Shown: piece by piece, positions 37,087 to 46,489 of the stretch
How positions within the stretch are numbered: position 1 is the first letter of the stretch
How the letters are laid out: every line of letters starts with the position of its first letter
Assembly (NCBI GenBank): GCA_016110215.1
Contig: JADWQD010000018.1
Span: 744,001-808,000, forward strand
Direction of reading: 5' to 3'
Source: Capronia americana
Taxonomy: Eukaryota; Ascomycota; Eurotiomycetes; Chaetothyriales; Herpotrichiellaceae
Length of the DNA: 64,000 nt
The notes under the pieces: model-generated
The model's database searches: none
What the model saw: the letters and a program-made list of their open reading frames with translations, nothing else
What the model was told of the DNA's origin: nothing
Program-made: the position numbers and the translations under genes

Positions 37087-37683
37087 TCCCATCGATACTG
37101 TAGACAACACCCAAGGTGGGAAATGGGTTGTAAGAGCTACGCCAGCCGAAGCTCCGAGTGGGAATTTCGAGCTGTTGATGAGATGAAGCATACGCACATT
37201 CCGAGGCTGCTACTGCTAGACTGGAAAAATAAGATACCTTGGTGGCATGCAGTAATTACTCTCATCATGGCGTCTGTTTTGTTCTCGTGCGCTGAGCGAT
37301 TCGGCAGATGATACTGGCGTGGGTGATCTTGCATGCCCGTTTTGGCTCAAACGTTCTCAGATGAATGCGAATTACGGAGTACTTGGTATGGGGGGTCATT
37401 TTGCGGGCCTGACACCCAAGACTCGGATATCATTTCGTTCTCCGGAACGTAGCCGAGGTCTTGCTCGACGAATTTCTCCGTACTCCATACCGGATCCCCC
37501 CTCCCTCCATACCCCGACTTTCCTGTCCTCAAACCTTTGATGCGCACAACCTCGAGAAAACACACTGACCCGTTGTCCCTATCTACTTGTCCATCTATCT
37601 TCCCCTGTATAGAGTAAAGGCGAACCAGTTACCGCCACCCACCAACAACGATACCAATACGGACACCGGGGCACAGAACAACC
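37087..37683. other. Intergenic, promoter of the paraoxonase-like gene
   Basis: 597 bp. Holds a TACGGAGTA word (37373-37381, reverse of TACTCCGTA) and pyrimidine-rich stretches before the start at 37684. No gene seen. Confidence 0.45.
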
Positions 37684-39856
37684 ATGGCCATCAACAATTG
37701 GGTGTGGTTCGGCCCCCTCTCGCTGGCCGTCCTCCTCTTCAGCACCTTCTACGCGTACCCTTACCCCGTCCTGAATAAGTATCTGGGCCGCATGCACGAT
37801 GCGAAGGTCCATACCACGCATCTACACCACGGGCCGTTGAACAATGGGCGGTGTTGGACGAATAAGCGTTCGTAATAAAATGATCTTAACCCCCTCCCCT
37901 CCCCGCTTGTGATAAGGCAGAGCAGTTTCGAGTTTTGCCGTATCAAACTGACAAAAACTTCATGCATTCTAGTGGGCAAGGCGTGCGAGGATGTGCGGAT
38001 CCATCACCCCTCGGGGACGGCTTTCTTGGGTACGTATTAACATACATACATGCATGTATTTCTAGACGGGTCATGTCCAGCTGGATGGATAGTCTACTCT
38101 ACCCTAGTCGACGCTGCCAGTAGTTTCTTCTGGATCTACGACGACTCCTCTCCTCTCCTCTCCTCTCCTCTCCTCTCCTCTCCTCTCCTCTCCTCTACTC
38201 TACTCTACTTTGCGATACTAGCTTCCCGATCCACGACGGCTAACATTATCACCATCCTGCGGCATCTTATAGCATGCGGATTCCCCGAGACCCGAAGCGT
38301 CTTCTACCCGCCGCTCAACCGCCACGACACGGCCTCCGCGGACTCGTACCATGAGTATTTCCTCAAGTATGATATCAAGGTACGTACCGAGTACAGCCTG
38401 CAGAGGAGTGTGTGCCTTGGAGTCAGCTAGGCTGCACTGAGCCATAAATTACCCTAAAGCTAACTGTAACTGCCACTGCCGGGCGGGTTCTTCTAGAAAG
38501 ATACGGCCTCTAAGCTTAAACTCGAGGGCATCGACTCGTCGTACGATCTGATCTTGCATGGCATTGACCTCTTTGAGGTGAAGGAGGAACCTGACAAGGT
38601 ATGCAATGGCATCCCTCTCTCTCTCCACCCCCTCTCTCTCAGCCTATCTATCCCGACCCCTGGCATCAACCGTTCCTGAACCATCACTTGATAGATCTAC
38701 CTCTTCGCCGTCAACCACGGCCGGAAAGGCGAATCCATCGTCCTGTTCTCCCACGTCCTCGGCTCTGACGTCTTGACCTTCGTCCGCGACTTCACCCACC
38801 CGCTGATCAAGACGCCCAACGCCGTAGCGGCGACGAGTTTAAGGTGAGAACACCCCCTTTCCTACCCGACCCGATACCGCGACACCACGACACTGTGGCA
38901 AGAGTAGAGCCAAGCGCATCGATTCGCAAAATTTCGTGCGCTTGGACACACACAGACCAGAACCTCCCAACTAAATTTTAAAAAAAATAAAAATTAATGA
39001 TTGGGACAGCTCCTTCTTCATCACGAACGACCATTACTTCTACGGCGGTGGCCCTCTAGCAACGATCCTCCGCAGCCACGAACAGAGCTGGGGTCCCTTC
39101 AAGTGGGCTTCCGGCGTGGTTTACTGTTCCGTGCAGAACCCGAACTCGACCTCGACTGAATCTCTCGTCGGAGATCTGGACTGCAAGGTCGTGTCTCCGC
39201 CGGATGGCCACCCAAGCGCCAATGGAGCATTGTTGGTAGACGGTGGGAAGACGCTCTTGATCAATGATGTGGTCGAGGCGACGACGACGGTGTACGATGT
39301 GGATCCCGAGACGAAGATGTTGACTGTGAGGAAGAAAGTGGTACGTCAGCCACCGTCACTTTCCCCTCTTTACATACTATGGGCCGTGCCTACCGCTGTT
39401 GTGTGCTAATCCACGATATCTCCATAGCAACTCGGCGCCGCGGCGGACAATCTCTCAGAAATCCCGGGGACAGGAGACATTGCGGTCGCAAGTGAGTGTT
39501 TCCCCAGCAGACCCATTTGCCTTGCCCCTTCTTTCCCTTCTTCATCTTCGATCTTCGATCTTCGGCTCGTGTCTAACAGCAGCGTTACTTACTCGCCTGA
39601 TCCAGTCTTCCCTGACGTGGTTGCGCTTCGGAAGCGCCTGTTCCAACCCGACAGCCTCCTCGATTCCTCCTTGAAAGGCGAGGCTGGAGTGCTCCGATTG
39701 GTCAAAGCCAAGGATTACGAGCCTGAGTTGTTGTATTGGGATGATGGGAGCTTGATCACCGTGTTGACGGCCGCGGCGATCGATCCGAAGCACGGCAAAT
39801 TGATTGCCGGAGGGGTGGTGGAGAGGTATTTCCTCGTATGCGATATTGATGTGTGA
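37684..39856 (+). CDS. Paraoxonase/arylesterase-like six-bladed propeller, membrane-anchored
   Basis: Calcium-dependent phosphotriesterase (PON/SMP-30 superfamily) likely hydrolysing lactones or aryl esters. Eight exons: 37684-37867, 37973-38029, 38273-38379, 38497-38598, 38695-38843, 39010-39340, 39428-39491, 39606-39856; total 414 residues, every phase closing. An N-terminal signal anchor (NWVWFGPLSLAVLLFSTFYA) precedes GKACEDVRIHHPSGTAFLAC, matching the Cys-x8-CED spacing of the family, then HGIDLF, IYLFAVNHG, TPNAVAATSL and SFFITNDHYFYGGG (calcium-binding Asn/Asp positions). The first donor is an unusual GTTCGT; an alternative 55-bp intron with GTAATA fits splice consensus better but adds residues that break the CED spacing. 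Converges on GH43 (173 bp). Confidence 0.85.
38145..38209 (+). repeat. CTCCT pentanucleotide microsatellite in an intron
   Basis: Ten perfect CTCCT units (38145-38194) followed by three CTACT units (38195-38209), inside the 243-bp second intron of the paraoxonase-like gene. It forms a long pyrimidine tract between donor and acceptor. Confidence 0.95.
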
Positions 39857-40029
39857 GAGACGTGAGATTGGTAGGATGGGGGATGGGGGATGGGGGATAG
39901 GGGATGTTGAGAATGAGACATGAAAAGAGAGAGGAGTATGACAGGAAGCAGGCTGATACATTCATTGATTGATTGGCCGTGTATGTGTCCATTGCATTGC
40001 ACACATTCATGTCAATGTCAATATAAAAA

Positions 40030-41214
40030 TCAAACCAAGTCTCTCAACCTCTGCAATATCTTGTCGCCGATCTTGTCGATTAGACTCTTCCTTTGTCCGT
40101 GACCATGTTGCATTTCCCGGCCCTGCTGTCCATTGGTAGCAAGTGGTTGTTGAGGCGAAAAATTCGAGGTCGACGCCCCGCCACTCCACTGCCCGGAGAG
40201 AGACAAAGCACAACACATGGTCGGGGCTTGCGGGTGGAAGTGCTCGGCGCCGAAACGCAACACTCTTGCCTTGCGGTTGGCCCAGCCTTGGTCGAAGTGC
40301 TCAGTAGCATGGTAGATGCAGTACACGCGCCCGTCACCGTGGGGGGAAGAGATGAAGCTCGCGTGTCCTGGACCGAAAGGCCCGCCATACTGCCTGTCAC
40401 TAACGAGCAGCGGGGCGGGTCTTTTCCACCAGGAGCTCTGCTTCAACGGGTCCTCGCCGACCAGCTGTAAGATCCCGAGCCGGTAGTCGCTCGTCCAGCT
40501 GCCGTTGGCGCTGTACACTATGCCCTCGAACCCCGCGGGGGCCGACGTTGACACTGACAGGGCCCCCGATAACGATAATGACGACGGCGGGATGCTTACA
40601 AACGCGGGTCCCTCGTTGACGCCGTGCGTGCCCTGCTCAGCCCTCTCCCACTCGAGCTCCGCCCTCGAAATGCACACCACCGTCTCCGGCTTCGCGGTCT
40701 CGGGGCCGTCCATCTCCGCGAGGAACAAATCCTGCTGTCGATCGGAGAAGTCGCCGACCGGCCAGCCCGAGTAGCAGCAATACAGCCTCCCCGTCGTGCG
40801 GAGGTGGAACACCGTGGCATCGATGTTCCAGTGGTCGGGCAACCCGCCCAGCTGGCCTAGGAACTCCCAAGCCCCCGCCTCCATTGGGTCCTGCGACCTG
40901 CACCGCAGGAGAAGCGTCCTTCGGCTGGCATTGTACAGGCCCGGTCCGTCACGCGGCTTCGCCCCCGTGAAGTAGATATACCATGTCGAGTGGATGAAGT
41001 GGAGTTCCGGAGCCCACAGGTCGACGAACCACGGATGGTCCGGGGGCCCCGGTCGCCAGGCAATGGATCGCGCGCACGAGCGGAAGTCTTCCATATTAGG
41101 GGACCGCCAGATCTCGATACGATCGCCCGCCGTGAAGGTTAGGTAGAAATTAGGTCCGTGCGAGAGCATCCAGGGGTCGGGCGTGTCCTGATCGGAGATG
41201 GTTTGGTTGGACAT
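40030..41214 (-). CDS. Glycoside hydrolase family 43 protein, probably intracellular
   Basis: Single exon, 394 residues from the first true ATG (41214, MSNQTISDQDTPDPWML); the frame extends upstream only through non-ATG codons. GH43 enzymes are inverting beta-xylosidases or alpha-L-arabinofuranosidases with a five-bladed propeller. Candidate catalytic residues: Asp in DTPDPWML (base), Asp in HWNIDATVFHL (pKa modulator) and Glu in GVNEGPAFVSI (acid). Also FVDLWAPELHFI and the PFGPGHASFISS loop seen in the family. No signal peptide is seen, so it may act on imported oligosaccharides or an upstream exon was missed. Together with the GH67 gene it gives the window two hemicellulose-related enzymes, 35 kb apart. 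Confidence 0.85.
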   Translation of the reverse strand: MSNQTISDQDTPDPWMLSHGPNFYLTFTAGDRIEIWRSPNMEDFRSCARSIAWRPGPPDHPWFVDLWAPELHFIHSTWYIYFTGAKPRDGPGLYNASRRTLLLRCRSQDPMEAGAWEFLGQLGGLPDHWNIDATVFHLRTTGRLYCCYSGWPVGDFSDRQQDLFLAEMDGPETAKPETVVCISRAELEWERAEQGTHGVNEGPAFVSIPPSSLSLSGALSVSTSAPAGFEGIVYSANGSWTSDYRLGILQLVGEDPLKQSSWWKRPAPLLVSDRQYGGPFGPGHASFISSPHGDGRVYCIYHATEHFDQGWANRKARVLRFGAEHFHPQAPTMCCALSLSGQWSGGASTSNFSPQQPLATNGQQGREMQHGHGQRKSLIDKIGDKILQRLRDLV

Positions 41215-43004
41215 ATCGAGGCGAATATGCTGCGCACTAGAAGAAGCCACTGGACGGGCCGACTGGGCCTTGCTGCGAGAGAAAGGATGCCTTGATGGAG
41301 GGATGCACAAGGACAGCTCCGTTGTGACACCATAAGAAGCGGAACTCCAATTCCATCCCGATCGGGCAACTGTTGCGGGGAGCGAGCCTCATTCTCCTCA
41401 GAACTTTGCCCCCGAATGATGGGAGGTGCTCTCTGTCAGAAGCTCAGAAGCCGTGACCGACACAGAACGAGTCAGGCGTCAGTGCTAAGATACAGTCGTG
41501 CCAGGGGAGAACTTGACGTTTTCTAAAGATCGGTCGAGTACCGAGAGAGCCAGGACTAGTGGAGCATACGGTCTAGGTCTCTCTGCGACTATGCTTGGCT
41601 GAAATTCTCCACGATGTTCTAAACAGGAAGATTGACGGTTAATGTGGGAGAGAGCGCGGAAGCAAAGATCTGAAGAGAACCGACTCCCAGTCCGTTGAAG
41701 AGAGGCCGGGAAGATGTCGATTCAAAATGTAAAGGTGTATTGTAGCGTTTTGTTGCTCATCAAGAGGGCGTCATGTGCAACAAGATTGTCTAGCACTTTC
41801 CAATCTAGAACGATACCTCATCGAGCGCTGCCAGTCTCCTAGGATCATGACAGGAGGGCGTCGTTCGTCTTGCGGCCAATGGTTTTGTTATGAGCTAGGA
41901 ACATTTCTGATGGAGCTGACTTGGACTCGTTAGGCCTGGTGACACGTTGGCAAGGTGTGGTCCTCCAAAGGGTAACGCGAGTCCTCTTCGGCCTTTTCAT
42001 CCAGGAGCACATCGGGTCCAACGATCGAAGGGCGCAGTAGGTTGTGCATTTCCGTGGGTAGGCTGCATTTTGAGCCGGAAGGTCGCTAAAGGCGTTGGAC
42101 AACTGTGCTAGTTAGGCATCTATAGTTCCCTTGTCTCAAGACTTATTTGAGGAGTCAACGCCTGCTGGAGGAGTTCGGGTTTACCCTCTTGACGGTTAAA
42201 GGTCGCCCAGAAGATGTTGAGATGAGTGCTAGTTCAGGATCGCCCAGTCTCGCTGTAAGTGGGTGATGCAGGCAAGTTGCCATTTAGATTGTGGCCAGGT
42301 ATAGAGCACATTTCAAATGAACTTTCTGGGAAAAGAACCTCGCCATCGGTAGCATAGTCAGAGCTTCCTGAGGCTATGGACTGGCCTTCCAATCTCCCCA
42401 ACCTGTCGTCCACGCGAGACGTCTTCTCGATGAGTTGGTCCAGCAGGGTTTGGATGCGTACAAGGCTGTCGAGTACCTGCGGGTCCGCGCTCAAGACCGT
42501 ACTGCTCAAGACATCGAAGACGTTTTCCACGAAGCCGCGGACCTAATTGTTCGGCGCCCTCGTCTTTGGCTTTGTCCGGATATACGCTTTCGTGTTCTCG
42601 CAATCATAAAGGAGATTGAAAATACGCGTTCGGAGCGGGATGTCTTCGCGGGTGTTGTTTGTTATGAATTTAGGCCATTTTGTGACATTCCATCAGCTTC
42701 CGCAGGCGTGTTCGACACGTCGATTTGGTCTGGAACAACCAATTCGCGTAGCTAAATGCACTGAAGGTGCTGAAGAGCACTGAGTACGTGTCCGGAAACG
42801 AGATTTCGAAATGTAGGGACGTGCGAGATAGGACAGACAGTTGGGGAACAGGAAACAAATACATCGGAGACAGTCACGTGACTACGCGTCACGCGGATTG
42901 GTCTTGGCGCACCTGGGGCCAAGTGGGCGAGGAGGGCGAGGTGCGAGTCTTCTTCATTCCACTTTCTCGACCACGCATGAGGCGTTGGCGCGCAGTCTTT
43001 GAGA
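41215..43004. other. Intergenic, GH43 to Sfi1, with an ambiguous open stretch
   Basis: 1.8 kb. Between about 42234 and 42755 both strands are open for roughly 100 codons. The minus frame begins after an AATTAG acceptor-like site (exon-like from about 42545) and contains a coiled-coil-like VRIQTLLDQLIEKTSRVDDR ending at 42234; the plus frame reads RRPRLWLCPDIRFRVLAII. Neither has a clear start, partner exon or family, so I call no gene. The remainder is without recognised content and includes both flanking promoters. Confidence 0.35.
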
Positions 43005-44774
43005 ATGACGCCAGAGGAACTGGCTGGCTTTGCCAGCACAGTGAGCGCGTTCTCGGCCGGTCAAATTGACCGTTTGTACCACCTTGTTGAGGGTGCCCGT
43101 AGCGGTGTTGGCGCAACTACTCTCAGCGAGCAGTGGCGCGCTCTGGGACTTCAAGAGGGCAGCAACAGCGTCGCTGGGGGTGTTGACGATGAAGCCTGCC
43201 TTGACTTCATTGCTCATGTCGCCAGCATCGACCGGGACATTCCACTGGAGGCCAAATTTTTCGAAATCTTAGAGGCAGCCAACATCGCCCTAACCACCAC
43301 GACCACCTCCCCTCGACCATCCTCCCCGGACTCCATCGTGTCCATCGACGAGAACAACACCCTCTGGCGCCAGGCGGTCGCCCTAGACAATCGAAGGCTG
43401 GTCTCGCAGGTCATAGATATTTGGCAAGATCGAGTCATTGAACGTCGCGCAGCTTACGAGCAATATGAGGACCCCATTGCCAACGCCCTCGCTGATAGGC
43501 AATACCGAGACAAACTGGCCAAGAGAACCATCGATCGCTGGCGCGCGCGTGTCCAGCATGTGAAAGACCTTGAAGCTATGGCCGACAGATTCCGGTTTGA
43601 GAAGGATGCGTCGAGAGTGCTAAGGGCTTTGACGCTCGCCGAGCGCGAGCACGTCTTCGTCCGTGAACGCACCAGGCGGCTGGCGGCCAAATTTCTCGCT
43701 CTCTGGCGAGAGAAGACGGCGCGAATCCGCGAAATGGAGGCCCAGGCCGACACCTTCTGCAATGTCCACGCAGCACAACACGTCCTCGTCCGCATCTCCC
43801 AAATCCAGCGCCGCCATCAGGAGGCTGAAACCGACGCCGTCACGATCTACGAGGGCAATCTGGCGCGAAAGATCTTCAATAAATGGCTCGCACAATCCCA
43901 AGCCATCCGAGTGAATGACGAGCGTGCGGAGGCCGCTGCCGACTATTTCGCCGCCAAACACGCTCTCCAGAAACTACGCGCGCGGGCTCAAGCCCGACTC
44001 GCCCAGAAAGAGGTCGTCCAAGCCCGCACGTACCTCCTCTCCCTCAAGTACTTCCAAAAATGGCAGCTGGCGGTCAGAGACATCAAAGAAGCCAAATACA
44101 ATGCCGCCTACAAGGCCATGCGTCGCAAAGTCAAGGAGAACATTGCAAGAGCCGCATTGAACATCTGGAGAGAAAAGACGCGGCGGATCCGAGACATGAC
44201 CGTCACAGCAGACGAGTTTCGAACTCAGAAGCAAGAAGAAAACGCCAAAAGGATGGCTCACGGTGCCGTCGTCACGATGTACCGCCACACCGAAGAAACG
44301 CGGCGGGCAGAGAAGCTCGCGGACGAATTCTACCACCAAAACCTGGTCCGACGCCTGGGGATTTTCGGGTCGAACTGGCTCCTTCCCACAAGACAAATCC
44401 TGGCGAACCAGCAGATCGCCGATGAGTACCGTGCCACGAGACTTGCCACCTACACATTGGGCGTGCTGAGAACAATGAGAAACTATGCCTTCCGAGCGAG
44501 GAGACTCGAAGAAGACGCCGACACACTGCGCCAACGCAATGAGAAGAAACGGTCTCTGGGAATCCTGCAGAGATGGCGACAAGCAGCCGCGAGAGCGGAC
44601 GAGGATGGGACTGCGGTGGAGAACTCTCTGGTGCCAACAACGCCCGCGGCACGACGAAGTCAGTTGCTAGCATCGACCACGCCAGCATATACTCCTGCCA
44701 CGGGCCTGTTTGGCGGCGCCGGTGGTCGCGCGATCGAAGAAGAAGGACCAGAAGAAGAGGAGCAGGACGAATAA
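43005..44774 (+). CDS. sfi1: Sfi1-family centrin-binding spindle pole body protein
   Basis: Sfi1 forms a long helix decorated by centrin (Cdc31) and spans the half-bridge used in spindle pole body duplication. Single exon, 589 residues. An N-terminal helical segment and Ser/Pro linker lead to Sfi1 repeats, each about 30-36 residues with a Trp: WQDRVIERRAAY, WRARVQHVKDLEAMAD, WREKTARIREMEAQAD, WLAQSQAIRVNDERAEAAAD, WQLAVRDIKEAKYNA, WREKTRRIRDMTVTAD, WRQAAARADED. The tail is a TP-rich stretch (TTPAARRS, STTPAYTPATGLF) and an acidic end. It starts at the ATG after a non-ATG codon at 42999. About eight to ten repeats, fewer than yeast Sfi1; many filamentous homologues are longer. Confidence 0.9.
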   Translation: MTPEELAGFASTVSAFSAGQIDRLYHLVEGARSGVGATTLSEQWRALGLQEGSNSVAGGVDDEACLDFIAHVASIDRDIPLEAKFFEILEAANIALTTTTTSPRPSSPDSIVSIDENNTLWRQAVALDNRRLVSQVIDIWQDRVIERRAAYEQYEDPIANALADRQYRDKLAKRTIDRWRARVQHVKDLEAMADRFRFEKDASRVLRALTLAEREHVFVRERTRRLAAKFLALWREKTARIREMEAQADTFCNVHAAQHVLVRISQIQRRHQEAETDAVTIYEGNLARKIFNKWLAQSQAIRVNDERAEAAADYFAAKHALQKLRARAQARLAQKEVVQARTYLLSLKYFQKWQLAVRDIKEAKYNAAYKAMRRKVKENIARAALNIWREKTRRIRDMTVTADEFRTQKQEENAKRMAHGAVVTMYRHTEETRRAEKLADEFYHQNLVRRLGIFGSNWLLPTRQILANQQIADEYRATRLATYTLGVLRTMRNYAFRARRLEEDADTLRQRNEKKRSLGILQRWRQAAARADEDGTAVENSLVPTTPAARRSQLLASTTPAYTPATGLFGGAGGRAIEEEGPEEEEQDE

Positions 44775-45410
44775 TGCAGTCGTCATGACTTGACGTGACA
44801 TGAGCTTTATGAACATGATACCCGGCCGATGCCATGAAACGTGATACCCCCTACACACAGTTTGCGATGAGATGAAGCTGTACAACAAATAGCATGAATG
44901 AAAAACCCAACGATGACTAGGCTCCGCTCCGTTTCGCTCTGCAGACAATCTCTCTCTCTCTCCCATATCTAGAAAATATCTCAAGGACGTCTTTCGTGGA
45001 GACTGACGAAGCAGAGCAGCGTCACAGCTCACAAATTGTCCCTCAAGACACCGCGCCCGGTCCCCTCGCAGGAAAACTCGATCGATTACCCTATCAGCCC
45101 TGCCTCGCACACACGGTCGCTTCATCTATAACCGGAAACAACTCCAGCTTACAGTCATGGTAGCAAGTGACGGTTGACGGGACAGAAGCTGACAAATCGG
45201 ACAAAATCCCGTACGCGCCTCAAGACTCCGACCACCAATTGCTTCGACAATGTATTATAATCGCAGGTGTGGAGTGCTGTGTAAGTAGGTATGAGTACCC
45301 AATGTACGCGATGCGAATGCAACAACGTCGGCGTACCGCCGCTGCAGGTGTGCATGTTATGGTAGCGCCTTCCACCTTGAGTTGGTTCTTTTGCTCTGAT
45401 TTTGTTTGAA

Positions 45411-45489
45411 GGGGCCAAACTCCGCTGCGCTGTGATGACAGTGACAACGGCGTCCTTCCGAAAAGGGTTGTATCATTATCTAAGCCAAG
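45411..45489 (+). repeat. 79-bp direct repeat, left copy
   Basis: From GGGGCCAAACTCCGCTGCGC to TATCATTATCTAAGCCAAG. It matches 59937-60015 in the same orientation over all 79 bases with three substitutions (G/C, A/G, A/G), about 96 percent identity, and flanking sequence is unrelated on both sides. Copies lie about 1.0 kb left of the cluster's first start codon and 1.0 kb right of its last. No transposase, terminal inverted repeat or known RNA was recognised in it. Confidence 0.9.
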
Positions 45490-46279
45490 AGTTGGGAAAA
45501 CTGTTCGCCGCTCACCCTCCTCTGGGACTAGGATGATGCCGCTCTGTACTCACCCTTAGTAGGGGCGAAAGGCCGTACTTATCGTATGCCCTTCGATATC
45601 CTAGCCAGCTACCCGTTGTGATAATTCAGGAACATTATTCCGCCAATACCGATATAGCACTACCACTCTGCCGTCTGGACATACAATAGTATGAGGAGAA
45701 CATCACTAGCCGGGTATATTTCCATCAAGCCCCCGTGGTCCAGGACGCCCTTGTATCTTGACATGTCAATCTCCAGAAGATAGCCGAATTTTCGCTGTCG
45801 AGCTGAGGTGGAATGGATAACTTTCGACCTTTTCGTTGACCATCAGTTGATGTTGATGCATTTTGCCACACAGCCTCTTGGGTGGAAACCTACAGTATGT
45901 TCGTCCCGAAATTGAGGTATCTCGCTGGCCCAAGCAATCCGGCATTGTCCTTGCGGGGCACAGGGTCAGGAACGCCAAGCTGCGAAGGCCCGCAGATAGA
46001 TAAGCAGACACTCACAGGAGAGAAGCATCCTTCTCTCATACTTCGAGTCCTGTAGTGACTGAACGTCTAGGGTAACCTAGTTCTTGAATACTATTGCTAT
46101 CTCTACGCTCTGCCTATCCCTATAGGCCATCCCTAACACACAGGTGCATTGCAACGTTTCAGGACTAGCAGAAAAGGTCGCAGCGAAGAATCAAAAGTCT
46201 GTCCGTGTTAAGCTTGTGGATAGAGTTGACGGTGGAATCCTCGCAATGGCGACGTCGAGATAGGAGCACGGACCACTCC

Positions 46280-46424
46280 TGATAAGAATACTCCACAAAA
46301 AGCTTCTGGATGTATGGCGAAGTCGAGCCCGTGCCGACGTCTCGGGGCTCCGCACTGTTGGTTGTCCCGTGTCTTAACTCGACGCCCCTTCCTTTCGGAC
46401 AGGACAGGGTCAACTGATTTATCA
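46280..46424. promoter_or_regulatory. GATA-factor (AreA-like) sites upstream of the FAD oxidoreductase
   Basis: TGATAA at 46280-46285 (plus) and at 46419-46424 (minus, TTATCA on plus), both within 210 bp of the start at 46490. HGATAR is the core bound by AreA/NIT2 nitrogen regulators. Similar sites precede the permease and P5CDH genes of the same cluster. Confidence 0.4.
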
Positions 46425-46489
46425 AGAGGAGACAAGTTACAACAAGCAGCTTCAGTCGATACCCGAGTCTTGCCAGACAACAACTGAAA

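Larger units (their letters stand above)
44775..46489. other. Intergenic left of the catabolic cluster
   Basis: 1.7 kb. Contains the left copy of the 79-bp repeat (45411-45489, separate entry), a short CT tract (about 44948-44963) and the FAD oxidoreductase promoter. Open frames are short and non-homologous. Confidence 0.45.

Noticed and set aside
40030..41310. Longer GH43 protein starting at 41310
   Set aside because: The codon at 41310 is TTG, not ATG; the first in-frame ATG is 41214 and the family sequence begins there.
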